From positions 1 through 64,000 of the forward strand of contig NZ_JAKEIO010000016.1 of assembly GCF_021474405.1 (NCBI RefSeq): DNA of 64,000 nucleotides, in the 5' to 3' direction. Under the pieces are notes generated by a model that saw only the letters and a list, made by a program, of their open reading frames with translations, did not search any database and had not been told where the DNA came from. Source of the DNA: [Streptosporangium] indianense (GTDB lineage: Bacteria > Actinomycetota > Actinomycetes > Streptomycetales > Streptomycetaceae). Below are positions 8,876 through 17,391 of this stretch, piece by piece (the first letter of the stretch is position 1; each line of letters begins with the position of its first letter). Both the position numbers and the translations under genes were made by a program.

Positions 8876-10222
8876 TCACCCCCACGGCAGCCACGCCCGT
8901 ACCTCGAACCCGCCCTGCGGGGTGGGGCCGTGCTCGAGCCGGCCTCCGGCCAGCGTCGCCCGCTCCATGAGGCCGATCAGCCCCTGCCCGGAGCCGGGGA
9001 CGGGCGGCACCTCGCCCTCGGGCGGCGGATTGTGCACACGGACGGTGAGCCCGGTGCCCGGTGCGCCGGTGACGGTCACCGCGACCTCCGTTCCGGGGGC
9101 GTGCTTGCGCGCGTTGGTCAGGCCCTCCTGGGCGATCCGGTAGGCGGTGCGGCCGACCGAGGGCGGGACGCCGGCGGGGTCCTCGACGCGGTGGTCGAGG
9201 GAGACCTTCATGCCGGCCTGCCGGGATTCGGCGACCAGGGTGTCCAGCGCCCCGAGGGTCGGCTGCGGCCGGCCCGTGTCGTCGGCCTCGCCCGCCCGCA
9301 GCACGCCGATGATCTCCCGCAGGTCCTGGAGCGCCTCGTGTGCGCTCTCCCGGATCACGCCCGCCGCCCGCGCCGTCTGAGCCGGGGGCGCGTCGGGCCG
9401 GAACTCCAGGGCGCCCGCGTGCACGCTCAGCAGGGTGAGCCGGTGGGCGAGCACGTCGTGCATCTCCCGCGCTATGGCCTCGCGGGCGAGCCGCTGGGCC
9501 CGCTCGGCCCGCAGCCGCACCTCCGTCTCGGCGCGCCGGGCCCGGTCCCGCAGGCTCAGCAGGAGCTGCCGCTTGGCCCGTACGAACATGCCCCAGCCGA
9601 TGGTCGCCACGGTGAGCACCTCGACGAACACCACGCTCACCAGGTAGGGAAGATCCGCGTCGGGCCGCACCCAGTAGAAGAGCGGCACCTGCGCCATGTT
9701 GACGCCGCCCACCCAGGCCACGCAGCGGAAGGGGCGGTGCACGGCGAGGGTGAACAGGGCGATGAGGCCCGCGCCGCCCGCGGTGTCCGACAGGAAGCTG
9801 ACGGGGGTCAGCGCCACGGCCAGCCCCAGCGGCCAACGGCGCCGCAGCCAGACGGCCGCACAGGCCAGTGCGCCCGCCACCTGGTCGACGACGGCGAGTC
9901 CGTCCGGTACGTGCGGGTTGCCGGCGAGGGCGTCGGCGGCCAGCGCGCCCACCAGCACGGCCAGCATGAAGCAGAAGAAGTCGACGACCCAGTCCCGGGC
10001 GGTGCGCCGGGGCCGCCGCCCGGGCCGGGCGGCGTCGGGGTCGAGTTCGTGCAGGAGGGCCGACGGGAAGAACCATCTGCGTCCGGTGAACAGTGCGGGT
10101 GTCTCCCCCACCGGCACCGGGGAGGCGTGCCCCACGTCGTCACCCGTCACGAGCGACCAATCTACGCAGTCGGCACCCTCCCCACCCCGTGTGCGGGCGG
10201 GATCGTCGACCGAAGTCGTCAC
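8876..10222 (-). CDS. Two-component sensor histidine kinase (HisKA_3, DesK/NarX-like)
   Basis: A membrane sensor of about 448 aa. Five to six hydrophobic segments occupy residues 75-210, with no large extracellular domain, so the signal is probably sensed in or at the membrane. The HisKA_3 dimerisation box has phospho-acceptor His near 255 in IAREMHDVLAHRL, the N box is EGLTNARKHA and the ATP lid GSGQGLIGLMERA. GTG 10222 has no clear Shine-Dalgarno site, so an internal start near 10147 is possible. It is the cognate kinase of the downstream NarL-type regulator. Confidence 0.92.
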   Translation of the reverse strand: MTTSVDDPARTRGGEGADCVDWSLVTGDDVGHASPVPVGETPALFTGRRWFFPSALLHELDPDAARPGRRPRRTARDWVVDFFCFMLAVLVGALAADALAGNPHVPDGLAVVDQVAGALACAAVWLRRRWPLGLAVALTPVSFLSDTAGGAGLIALFTLAVHRPFRCVAWVGGVNMAQVPLFYWVRPDADLPYLVSVVFVEVLTVATIGWGMFVRAKRQLLLSLRDRARRAETEVRLRAERAQRLAREAIAREMHDVLAHRLTLLSVHAGALEFRPDAPPAQTARAAGVIRESAHEALQDLREIIGVLRAGEADDTGRPQPTLGALDTLVAESRQAGMKVSLDHRVEDPAGVPPSVGRTAYRIAQEGLTNARKHAPGTEVAVTVTGAPGTGLTVRVHNPPPEGEVPPVPGSGQGLIGLMERATLAGGRLEHGPTPQGGFEVRAWLPWG

Positions 10223-10329
10223 GACGCATACTTTCGATGCCGCCGCCGCGCGGCGGCGGGGACTTCCGTCGCCGTGCGCCCCTCCCGCGGCCGATGTGCG
10301 TGGGGGGTGCGCGGGACGACTCTGGTGGC

Positions 10330-10530
10330 ATGAAGCAGGTACTGGAGATTCTCGGCTTCCTCGCCCTGGTCCAGGGCGTGGCGGGCCTGGTGCACGAGTT
10401 CACCGACTGGAACTGGGGCCTGGTGCAGCGCCTGGGGTTCCTCGACGGCTACGAGATCTACGCGAGCGTCGCGCTGCTCGTGCTGGGCGTCGCCCTGTTC
10501 GCGGCGGCCGGGAGCCGGAGGTCCGTCTGA
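10330..10530 (+). CDS. Small two-helix membrane protein
   Basis: A 66-aa protein with two predicted membrane helices (LEILGFLALVQGVAGLVHEF and YASVALLVLGVALFAAAGS) and a Trp-rich connecting loop. It is divergent from the histidine kinase, with 107 bp between them. I do not recognise a named family. Positively charged residues at the very C-terminus suggest a cytoplasmic tail. It ends 36 bp before the convergent RNase gene. Confidence 0.7.
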   Translation: MKQVLEILGFLALVQGVAGLVHEFTDWNWGLVQRLGFLDGYEIYASVALLVLGVALFAAAGSRRSV

Positions 10531-10566
10531 GACACCGACGGACGTCCGGCCCCCGGGCGTCGGGGC

Positions 10567-10971
10567 TCAGCAGCCGTGGTCGACCAGGTCGAACGACTCG
10601 TAGTGGTCGGCCGTGTAGTAGTCCTCCTGGTTCTGCTCACCGGTGACGATGCGCCGGGCGCCGCGGGTGGAGGAGCCCGGGGTGATGACCGTGTACTCGT
10701 GGTAGTAGCCGGACGACTTGCCCGGCAGGACGCCCTCCCGGTTCTGGAAGACGGTGCCGTCCTGGTCGAACGGGTAGGGGCCGCCCTGCTCGATCAGGTC
10801 GAGCGTGTCATGGGCCTGGGACGGCAGGTCGCTGTAGCAGATGTCGCCGACGGCGGTGGGGGCGGCGTCGGCCGTGGTGGCGGAGACGGTTCCGCCGACG
10901 AGGAGGGCGGACAGGAGGGCGGCTGCCGCGCCCAGCCGCGAGGCGCGTGGGGGGAAATTCATGACGTTCAT
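10567..10971 (-). CDS. Secreted guanyl-specific ribonuclease (RNase Sa/barnase-type)
   Basis: A secreted microbial RNase cleaving after guanosine. A signal peptide (hydrophobic LGAAAALLSALLVGG) ends near TADA-APTAV, leaving a mature domain of about 97 aa, the RNase Sa size. The match to RNase Sa is close: QDGTVFQNREGVLP, GYYHEYTVITPG with catalytic Glu, RGARRIVTGE with two Arg, and DHY with catalytic His; a Cys near the start of the mature chain and the terminal Cys form the family disulphide. ATGs at 10971 and 10962 are both usable; a TTGACA at 11000-10995 and weak TCATCA at 10976-10971 would favour leaderless translation from 10962. No barstar-type inhibitor gene lies beside it. Confidence 0.93.
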   Translation of the reverse strand: MNVMNFPPRASRLGAAAALLSALLVGGTVSATTADAAPTAVGDICYSDLPSQAHDTLDLIEQGGPYPFDQDGTVFQNREGVLPGKSSGYYHEYTVITPGSSTRGARRIVTGEQNQEDYYTADHYESFDLVDHGC

Positions 10972-11069
10972 GATGACGCGCGTAGAGGCTGGCATGTCAA
11001 TGACAAGCCAGGAGAATTTCCTGTGAAGCCCCGTCCGTTCGCGGGAAGTTCACCCTCGCTCCCGCCCCC

Positions 11070-11891
11070 TCACTGGGCGTTCGTCGAGAACAGCCCTCCC
11101 GTCGGGCCCTGCTTGTCGCCGCCCTGGGCCTTTCGCAGGGCGTTTGCGAGGCTCTCGATGGTGAGGGACTGCAGGATGACGCGGCCGTCGCCCTCCAGGG
11201 TGGCCAGGGACAAGCCCTCGCCGCCGAAGACCGCGTTCATCAGGCCCTGGCGGTTGAGGCCGCCGACGCGTTGGACGCCATAGCGGATGCCCTCCTCGAA
11301 GGCGACGACGCAGCCGGTGTCGACCTCCACGCGACCGCCGAAGTCGGCCGGGTTCAGGTCGATGAAGTTCCCCGCTCCGGCGATGATCACCGTGCCGCGT
11401 CCGGTGAACTTCTCCAGGACGAAGCCCTCGCCGCCGCTCCTGCCGGTACGGCCGCCCTGGAAGGCGATGCCGAAGTCGACGGTGGACTCGGCGGCCACGA
11501 AGGCGTCCTTCTCCGCGAACCACGCGCGCGTGCCGTCCAGCTCCAGCGCGCGCATCTCCCCGGGCAGCACCCCCGCGAAGCCGACGGTGCCCTCGCCGCC
11601 CTGGGTGGTGAAGTACTGGAAGGCCAGCGACTCGCCCGCCAGGACGCGCTGGCCCGCCTGCATCGCCGTGCCCATGGCCTGGCGCAGCAGCCCGCCCATA
11701 CCGCCGGAAGCGCTGCTGCCGGGCTGCGACTGACCGCCACCGCCCGACGGGCCGCCCAGGCGCGTCTCCATGGTCACGTTCGTCGTCTTGAACAGGAACT
11801 TCCCGGCCTCGCAGTACACCGTCTGACCGGGCTGCAGGCTGACGACCGCCATCTGCATGGCGTTGCCGACGATCTCTTGCTGAAGTGTCAC
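11070..11891 (-). CDS. AIM24 family protein (DUF124)
   Basis: A 273-aa protein of the AIM24/DUF124 beta-sandwich family. Typical features are the start MTLQQEIVGNAMQMAVVSL, the glycine-rich VLEKFTGRGTVIIAGAGNF and VEVDTGCVVAFEEGIRYGV. The first third contains a Gly/Ser/Gln linker (residues 47-65). The start is a GTG without a clear ribosome-binding site. The bacterial role is unknown; the mitochondrial namesake affects membrane organisation. It is divergent from the SDR gene across a short tandem repeat. Confidence 0.88.
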   Translation of the reverse strand: MTLQQEIVGNAMQMAVVSLQPGQTVYCEAGKFLFKTTNVTMETRLGGPSGGGGQSQPGSSASGGMGGLLRQAMGTAMQAGQRVLAGESLAFQYFTTQGGEGTVGFAGVLPGEMRALELDGTRAWFAEKDAFVAAESTVDFGIAFQGGRTGRSGGEGFVLEKFTGRGTVIIAGAGNFIDLNPADFGGRVEVDTGCVVAFEEGIRYGVQRVGGLNRQGLMNAVFGGEGLSLATLEGDGRVILQSLTIESLANALRKAQGGDKQGPTGGLFSTNAQ

Positions 11892-11956
11892 GACCGGAGA
11901 ACGGAGGAGGCGGAGGGAAAGGTTCCGGATGTGCTCCGGGCGGAGGAACTCGACGG

Positions 11957-12098
11957 CCGGGGGGCCTCGTCGGACCCGGGGGCGTGGACGGGCCGGGGGC
12001 CTTGAGGAGCCTGCGGACCTTGAGGAGCCTGAGGGCCTGAGGGCCTGAGGGCCTGAGGGCCTGAGGAGCCTGGGGGCCTCGTCGGGCCGGGGGGGACC
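11957..12098. repeat. Short tandem repeat in divergent promoter region
   Basis: Four exact copies of TGAGGGCC occupy 12030-12061, followed by the variants TGAGGAGCC and TGGGGGCC and preceded by two copies of a TTGAGGAGCC-like unit. The array is bracketed by a direct repeat GGGGCCTCGTCGG at about 11960 and 12074. It lies between AIM24 and the SDR gene, whose promoters must be within or beside it. Confidence 0.85.
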
Positions 12099-12151
12099 TC
12101 GACGTCCGTTCGCCGCCAGCGCCGGTGCCGTGCGGCCGGTGGGATGGACCC

Positions 12152-12895
12152 ATGACTTCTCAAGGAACCCTGCACGGCAAGGTGGCTCTCGTGACCGGCG
12201 GGAGCCGCGGGATCGGCGCGGCGACGGCGGTCCGGCTGGCCCGGGAGGGCGCGGACGTCGCCGTCGGCCATGTGAACGGCAAGGAGGCGGCCCAGGACGT
12301 CGTACGGGCCGTGGAGGCGCTGGGGCGCCGGGCAGTGGCGCTGCGCGCGGACACGGGCGATGCCACGGAGGCGGCCGAGATGGTGGACGCGGCGGCGGAG
12401 ACGCTGGGCCGGCTGGACATCCTGGTCAACAACGCCGGAGTGGGGGTGCTGGGTCCGCTGGAGGACCTGTCGCTCGCGGACGTGGACCGGGTCCTCGCCG
12501 TCAACGTACGGGGTGTCTTCCTGGCCTCCCAGGCTGCCGCGGCCTGGCTGCCCGAGGGCGGGCGGATCATCACGATCGGCAGCTGCATGGCCCAGCGGGT
12601 GCCGGGGCCCGGCGGGACGCTCTACACGACGAGCAAGGCGGCCCTGGCCGGTCTGACCAAGGCACTGGCCCGGGAGCTGGGCGGGCGCGGGATCACGGCG
12701 AACCTGGTCCATCCCGGCCCCATCGACACCGACATGAACCCCGCGGACGGACCGTTCGCGGCGGGCCAGGCGGCGATGACGGCGCTGGGCCGGTTCGGAA
12801 CGGCGGAGGAGGTGGCCTCGATGGTCGCCTACCTGGCGGGGGCGACGTACGTGACCGGGGCGGAGTTCTCGGTGGACGGAGGCCACGCGGCGTGA
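12152..12895 (+). CDS. SDR-family NAD(P) oxidoreductase
   Basis: A classical short-chain dehydrogenase of 247 aa. It shows TGGSRGIGAATAVRL (cofactor motif, residues 14-28), NNAGVGVLG, the catalytic Ser in IGSCMA, and Tyr/Lys in LYTTSKAAL, then HPGPIDTDMNP and the C-terminal VDGGHAA. ATG 12152 places the cofactor motif at the standard position; the frame also reaches back to 12125. The substrate is unknown. Its TGA is the first three bases of the downstream 16-bp tandem array. Confidence 0.92.
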   Translation: MTSQGTLHGKVALVTGGSRGIGAATAVRLAREGADVAVGHVNGKEAAQDVVRAVEALGRRAVALRADTGDATEAAEMVDAAAETLGRLDILVNNAGVGVLGPLEDLSLADVDRVLAVNVRGVFLASQAAAAWLPEGGRIITIGSCMAQRVPGPGGTLYTTSKAALAGLTKALARELGGRGITANLVHPGPIDTDMNPADGPFAAGQAAMTALGRFGTAEEVASMVAYLAGATYVTGAEFSVDGGHAA

Positions 12896-13148
12896 GGCAT
12901 GCACGTCGTGAGGGACGCCCGGCTTGAGGCATGCATGTCGTGAGGCACGCCCGGCTTGAGGCATGCATGTCGTGAGGCACGCCCGGCTTGAGGCAAGCCC
13001 GTCGTGAGTCACGCGTGACATGAGGCATGCACGTCGTGAGGCATGCACGTCGTGAGGCACGCGTGACATGAGGCATGCACGTCGTGAGTCACGCCCGGCT
13101 TCAGGCATGCACGTCGTGAAGCACGCGCGGCATGAGGGATGTACGTCC
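12893..13148. repeat. 16 tandem copies of a 16-bp repeat
   Basis: Sixteen contiguous units of exactly 16 bp, consensus TGAGGCATGCACGTCG, begin at the stop codon of the SDR gene. Two unit types can be told apart: A (TGAGGCATGCACGTCG, with the GCATGC palindrome) and B (TGAGGCACGCCCGGCT), alternating in the first six copies; a third variant ends in GTGACA. The last units are most divergent. There are no unique spacers, so this is not a CRISPR array. The opposite-strand frame across it is a 16-residue peptide repeat that I regard as spurious. The array ends 6 bp before a strong hairpin. Confidence 0.95.
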
Positions 13149-13154
13149 GAAGTG

Positions 13155-13194
13155 CGTGGGGCGCACCGGTGCTGTCCGGCCGGTGCGCCCCACG
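13155..13194. terminator. Bidirectional terminator between SDR and allantoicase
   Basis: A perfect 15-bp stem (13155-13169 with 13180-13194) encloses a 10-nt loop. It lies between two convergent genes, 8 bp from the allantoicase stop, and immediately after the 16-bp repeat array. No U-tract follows, as is usual in Streptomyces. Confidence 0.85.
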
Positions 13195-13201
13195 GGTCGG
13201 G

Positions 13202-14317
13202 TCAGCCGCCGAGCTCCTGGTGGCGGGCCGCCAGCCGGCTCGCGCCCTCCGGGGTCAGGGAGCCGAACAGGCGGAGCCTGGAGATGCCGCCGTCGGGGAA
13301 GATGTCCACGCGCGCGTGGGTGCCGACGGCCGGCTCCGGCAGGACGAAGCGGTGGTTGGTGTCGGGCTGGAGGCGGGTGCGGGGCAGGATCTCCTGCCAC
13401 TCGCCGTCCTCGCCGTCCTTGACGGACACCGAGGCCCAGCCGGCGCTGTTGCCCTTGAGGTAGGCGGTGTCGATCTCCAGGGCGCGGACCCGGGCCTGCT
13501 CGGCCAGCCGGTAGCGGATCCAGTCGTGACCCTGGTCGCGCCGGCGGCGGGTCTCCCAGCCGTCGTCCATCTTGCGGGAGCGGCCCGGCTGGATGGTGTT
13601 GGAGGCGGGCGAGTAGAAGAGGTTGGAGGCGTCCTCGGCCCGGCCGCCGTTCTCCAGGGCGACGACGTCGAAGGTGCCCAGCGCCTCCAGCCACGCGGGG
13701 TCGGGGACGACCTCGCCGTGGACGCGCAGGCGGGCGATGCCGCCGTCGGGGTGCTGGTTGACCCTCAGGTGCGTGAAGCACTGCTCGACGTCGACGGCGA
13801 AGCCGTTCGCCGCGTGGCCGCCCACCGCGGTGCGCGGGACGAGGGTCGTCCACTTCACGTCGTCCCCGAGGAGTTCCTCCGGCGACGGGGAGCCCGGCAC
13901 GCAGGTGCCCTCGACCGACACCGCCTGCGGGTAGTTGCCGCGGAAGTGGGCGGTGTCGACGACGATCCCCCGGATCACGCCCGGGGCGCCGAGGCGGACC
14001 AGCGCCCAGTCGTGGTCCTCCTCGGTCGGCCAGGGGCGGTCGGCGGAGATGCCCCGGCGGCGGCGGGTCTCCCAGCCGTCCATGATCTTGCCCTTGTGCC
14101 CGAAGTGCTCGGGGTCGAACGCGGCGGGCTCGGGCACCAGCAGATTCTCGCGCTGGGCGAAGAACTCGTCGTTGGCGGCGATGACACCGGCCCCGAGCCG
14201 CCGGTCGGCGAGGTCGGCGTACGAGATGAAGGGGAAGTCGGCGGTGCGGTAGTCCGCGTACGGGTCGCCGCCTCCGTAGGGGTTCGCGTCGCCGGTGAAA
14301 CGGGGAATCGCCGTCAC
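13202..14317 (-). CDS. alc: Allantoicase
   Basis: Hydrolyses allantoate to ureidoglycolate and urea. The protein of 371 aa is two tandem allantoicase jelly-roll domains; the diagnostic MDGWETRRRR occurs near residue 80 and again as DDGWETRRRRD near 255, followed in each by a DHDW or GHDW acidic turn, and DGGIARLRVHG and DGGISRLRLFG end the domains. GTG 14317 lies 11 nt after AGGAAG. It follows allantoinase by 38 bp on the same strand, so the two are one operon under the allB promoter with its AllR boxes. From memory the S. coelicolor equivalent is SCO6247. Confidence 0.95.
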   Translation of the reverse strand: MTAIPRFTGDANPYGGGDPYADYRTADFPFISYADLADRRLGAGVIAANDEFFAQRENLLVPEPAAFDPEHFGHKGKIMDGWETRRRRGISADRPWPTEEDHDWALVRLGAPGVIRGIVVDTAHFRGNYPQAVSVEGTCVPGSPSPEELLGDDVKWTTLVPRTAVGGHAANGFAVDVEQCFTHLRVNQHPDGGIARLRVHGEVVPDPAWLEALGTFDVVALENGGRAEDASNLFYSPASNTIQPGRSRKMDDGWETRRRRDQGHDWIRYRLAEQARVRALEIDTAYLKGNSAGWASVSVKDGEDGEWQEILPRTRLQPDTNHRFVLPEPAVGTHARVDIFPDGGISRLRLFGSLTPEGASRLAARHQELGG

Positions 14318-14355
14318 GATGATCAGGTCTTCCTTTCGGGTGTCCGGGGTGGGAT

Positions 14356-15696
14356 TCAGTTGGTCCGGGTGAGGAGCCGCCCCTTCGGTTCGGTGAACTC
14401 GCCGTCCGCGACGATGCGCTGCCCGCGCAGCCAGGTGGACTTCACGACGCCGTGCAAGGTCCTGCCCGCGTAGGCCGTGACCCGGTTGCGGTGCTGGAGG
14501 GCCAACGGGTCGACGGTGAAGGTCTCGTCGGGGGCGAGGACGGCGAAGTCGGCGTCGCGGCCCACCGCGATGGCGCCCTTGCGGTCGTCGAGCCCGACCA
14601 GTGTGGAGGTGCGCGCGGACATCCAGCGGACCACGTCCTCCAGGCCGTGCCCGCGCCTGCGGGCCTCGGTCCACACCGCGGCCAGGCTCAGCTGGAGTCC
14701 GGAGATGCCGCCCCAGGCCGTCGCGAAGTCGTCGGTCTTCAGGTCGGCCGTGGACGGGGAGTGGTCGGTGACGACACAGTCGATGGTGCCGTCGGCGAGG
14801 GCCTGCCAGAGCAGGTCCTGGTTGGCGGCCTCGCGGATGGGCGGGCAGCACTTGAACTCGCTGGCGCCGTCGGGGACTTCCTCTGCGGTGAGGGTCAGGT
14901 AGTGCGGGCAGGTCTCCACGGTGATGCGGACGCCCTCCGCCCGCGCCTCGGCGATCATCGGCAGGGCGTCGCTGGAGGACAGGTGCAGGACGTGCACGCG
15001 CGCGTCGAGGGCCTTCGCCTCGCGGATCAACCGGGCGATGGCGGTGTCCTCGGCGTCCCGGGGGCGGGAGGCGAGGAAGTCGGCGTACTTCGGGCCCGGC
15101 TGCTGCGGGGCGGAGGCGAGCAGGTGGGGGTCCTCGGCGTGCACGATGAGCAGGCCGTCGAAGGCGGCGATCTCCGCCATGGCGCGGGCGAGGGGGCCCT
15201 GCTCCAGGTGCGGGAACTCGTCCACGCCGGACGGCGACAGGAAGGCCTTGAAGCCGAACACACCGGCCTCGTGCAGCGGCCGGAGCTCCTTGACGTTGTC
15301 GGGCAGGGCGCCGCCCCAGAAGCCGACGTCGATGTGCGCCTTGTCGGCGGCGACCTGCTGCTTGGTTCGCAGGTGCGGGACGGTGGTGGTCGGCGGGAGG
15401 GAGTTCAGGGGCATGTCGACGAGGGTCGTGATGCCGCCGGCCGCCGCGGCGCGGGTGGCGGTCCAGAACCCCTCCCACTCGGTGCGGCCGGGGTCGTTGA
15501 CGTGTACGTGCGTGTCGACCAGACCGGGCAGCAGGACGTGGTCGCCCAGGTCCTCCAGACGGGCGCCCTCCGGTACGGGCGCGTCGTGCGGGAGGACGGC
15601 CGTGATCGTGCCGCCGGCCACCACGACGGATGCGGCCCGCGTTCCCTCGGGGGTGATGACTCGCGTCGAGCGCAGCACCAGTTCAGCGTCGGACAC
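14356..15696 (-). CDS. allB: Allantoinase
   Basis: A cyclic amidohydrolase that opens allantoin to allantoate. The 446-aa protein has the metal motif [10 protein letters not shown] (about residue 60), the candidate carbamylated Lys in [11 protein letters not shown] (about 150), the metal His residues in LIVHAEDPH and [10 protein letters not shown] and the catalytic Asp in VVTDHSPS (about 310). The GTG start at 15696 follows AAGGGG. It is first in an operon with allantoicase and divergent from the IclR regulator; two AllR-like boxes overlap its promoter start region. Confidence 0.96.
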   Translation of the reverse strand: MSDAELVLRSTRVITPEGTRAASVVVAGGTITAVLPHDAPVPEGARLEDLGDHVLLPGLVDTHVHVNDPGRTEWEGFWTATRAAAAGGITTLVDMPLNSLPPTTTVPHLRTKQQVAADKAHIDVGFWGGALPDNVKELRPLHEAGVFGFKAFLSPSGVDEFPHLEQGPLARAMAEIAAFDGLLIVHAEDPHLLASAPQQPGPKYADFLASRPRDAEDTAIARLIREAKALDARVHVLHLSSSDALPMIAEARAEGVRITVETCPHYLTLTAEEVPDGASEFKCCPPIREAANQDLLWQALADGTIDCVVTDHSPSTADLKTDDFATAWGGISGLQLSLAAVWTEARRRGHGLEDVVRWMSARTSTLVGLDDRKGAIAVGRDADFAVLAPDETFTVDPLALQHRNRVTAYAGRTLHGVVKSTWLRGQRIVADGEFTEPKGRLLTRTN

Positions 15697-15719
15697 CCGG
15701 ACCCCTTACTTCCAGCCAC

Positions 15720-15782
15720 TTCCGCGTAACGGAATTCAACTTTCTGTTGAAGGAGTCTTCACTCCCTCTTTCGCGCAGTCAA
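15720..15782 (-). promoter_or_regulatory. allB promoter with paired AllR boxes and TCAAC dyad
   Basis: On the minus strand a TTGACT (15782-15777) is followed after 17 nt by AAGACT (15759-15754). Directly downstream lie box 1 TTCCGCGTAACGGAA (15720-15734) and a weaker box TTTCTGTTGAAGGAG (15741-15755), their centres 21 bp apart. The second dyad TCAAC-TTTCT-GTTGA is at 15736-15750. The boxes would cover the transcription start, as expected for a repressor. The boxes are seen; their assignment to AllR is inferred. Confidence 0.72.
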
Positions 15783-15828
15783 GGGCACACTGGGCTGCGC
15801 CGCACTTCAGGCGGGCACCCCTGGACGT

Positions 15829-15864
15829 TTCCATAAAGCGGAATTAAACTTCCAGCAAGCAGAA
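15829..15864 (+). promoter_or_regulatory. Paired AllR boxes upstream of the IclR regulator gene
   Basis: TTCCATAAAGCGGAA (15829-15843) and TTCCAGCAAGCAGAA (15850-15864) have centres 21 bp apart, the same geometry as at allB, aceB, hyi and gcl. They lie 81 bp before the regulator start and may mediate autorepression. A possible CTGGAC at 15821-15826 and TTAAAC at 15844-15849 would place the pair over the promoter; that promoter call is weak. Confidence 0.68.
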
Positions 15865-15944
15865 CGTAGCTACGTACGAGCGGGGAGTCAACCGACCGCC
15901 GGGTAGGCTTCTGCCCTTCCCGCCCGCCCCGAAAGGAACGCGCC

Positions 15945-16742
15945 GTGCCGACGTCCAGCGCCAGCACCACCGACTCCGCCCGGTCCTCCGCCAACGGCGG
16001 CGTCCAGTCCCTGGAGCGCGCCTTCGACCTGCTCGAACGGATGGCGGACGCGGGTGGCGAGGTCGGCCTGAGCGAGCTGTCCGCGAGCAGCGGCCTGCCC
16101 CTGCCGACCATCCACCGCCTGATGCGCACGCTGGTGGCCTGCGGGTACGTACGCCAGCAGCCCAACCGCCGGTACGCGCTCGGCCCGCGCCTGATCCGCC
16201 TCGGCGAGTCGGCGTCCCGCCTGCTGGGCACCTGGGCGCGGCCCTACCTCGCGCGTCTGGTCGAGGAGACCGGCGAGACGGCGAACATGGCACTGCTGGA
16301 CGGGGACGAGATCGTCTACGTGGCGCAGGTGCCCTCGAAGCACTCGATGCGGATGTTCACCGAGGTCGGCCGGCGGGTGCTGCCGCACTCCACGGGCGTG
16401 GGCAAGGCCCTGCTCGCCGGTTTCCCGCCGGAGGAGGTGCGGGCGCTGCTCTCGCGCACCGGCATGCCTGCCGCCACCGAGAAGACGATCACGACGCCCG
16501 ACGGCTTCCTCGCGGCCCTGGAGGACGTGCGCCGGCAGGGCTACGCCATCGACGACAACGAGCAGGAGATCGGGGTCCGTTGCCTCGCGGTGCCGGTGCC
16601 CGACTCCCCCACCGCCGCGGCCATCTCCATCTCCGGCCCGGCGGGACGGGTCACGGAAGCGGCGACGGGCAAGATCGTGCCGGTGCTCCAGCAGGTCGCG
16701 GGCGAACTGTCCGAGGCACTCGCCAGCCAGAGCCCCGCGTAA
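15945..16742 (+). CDS. allR: IclR-family regulator of allantoin/glyoxylate genes (AllR-like)
   Basis: A 265-aa IclR-type repressor. The N-terminal winged helix (about residues 18-80) includes GVQSLERAFDLLERMA and SGLPLPTIHRLMRTLVACGY; the effector domain has ARPYLARLVEETGETANMA, HSTGVGKALLAGF and DDNEQEIGVRCLAVPVPD. The divergent position next to allantoinase and allantoicase matches S. coelicolor AllR (SCO6246 from memory), which is known to control allantoin catabolic genes. Paired TTCC-N7-GGAA boxes at five promoter regions in this window are its probable operators. Glyoxylate or an allantoin intermediate is the likely effector, inferred from the family. Confidence 0.92.
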   Translation: MPTSSASTTDSARSSANGGVQSLERAFDLLERMADAGGEVGLSELSASSGLPLPTIHRLMRTLVACGYVRQQPNRRYALGPRLIRLGESASRLLGTWARPYLARLVEETGETANMALLDGDEIVYVAQVPSKHSMRMFTEVGRRVLPHSTGVGKALLAGFPPEEVRALLSRTGMPAATEKTITTPDGFLAALEDVRRQGYAIDDNEQEIGVRCLAVPVPDSPTAAAISISGPAGRVTEAATGKIVPVLQQVAGELSEALASQSPA

Positions 16743-16817
16743 CGGGTCGGCGCCGGGTCCGCACACGGGGCCCGCGCAGCGCTCCCCCTTTCCCGCGGCC
16801 CGCTCTGGACGCGGGCC

Positions 16818-17144
16818 TCACCCCTGACCCCGCACCGGCCCCCCGAAGAGATCCACCGCCCGCCGCACGTCCGCCAGTTCCGCGGACAGGGCGCTCACCG
16901 AACCGATCGCGCCCGCGATCAGCAGGAGGGAGCGACGCAGCCGGGGGATCTCGGGGACGCCGTCGACGGCCATGGCGGCCACCGCGGCGAGTTCCTCCTC
17001 GGCGATGGTCCGGTCTGCGAACTCGCCGGGATGGGCGGCCAGTCGGCGGCGTAACCGGGACACGGCCGCGTGCAGCTCCGTCACGCGCGGGTCGCCCCCA
17101 CCACGGGCCACGGGCCCCTGCCGCTTCTGCTCGACGCTCGGCAC
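16818..17144 (-). CDS. Small hypothetical actinobacterial protein (DUF5955-like)
   Basis: A 108-aa, largely helical, soluble protein; the GTG at 17144 has GGGAGG six bases upstream (an adjacent GTG at 17147 is too close). The body, DPRVTELHAAVSRLRRRLA through EIPRLRRSLLLIAGAIGSV, is amphipathic and suggests a coiled dimer. I recall similar Streptomyces proteins annotated as DUF5955, which has no known function. It is convergent with the IclR gene and upstream-facing to the nucleotidyltransferase. Confidence 0.7.
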   Translation of the reverse strand: MPSVEQKRQGPVARGGGDPRVTELHAAVSRLRRRLAAHPGEFADRTIAEEELAAVAAMAVDGVPEIPRLRRSLLLIAGAIGSVSALSAELADVRRAVDLFGGPVRGQG

Positions 17145-17391
17145 CACAGTCCTCCCCCTCGCACCTCGTCGTGCGCGTGCCGTTCCGACGCGAAGTCCCC
17201 CACACCGGGCACCCGTCCGGGGACCGGGCCGGTCGGTGCGGGCGACAGTAAACGACGCGGACCGCCAGGCGCCAGTCCATTGCGTCATCGACTTGTTTCG
17301 CTGAGTGACTCTCTGGCCCGGAGCGCACGCCTGTCCGACGCGCACCCCGCGCCGTCGCACCCCTGTACGGGGCGTGCGGTATGCAGGAGCC

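Noticed and set aside
11888..13108. Minus-strand frame with a repeated peptide (ASRRACLMSRV-like)
   Set aside because: Produced by translating the 16-bp array (48 bp = 16 codons); continues as antisense of the SDR gene and has no ribosome-binding site.
12893..13148. CRISPR array
   Set aside because: Units are contiguous 16-mers with no unique spacers and no cas genes nearby.
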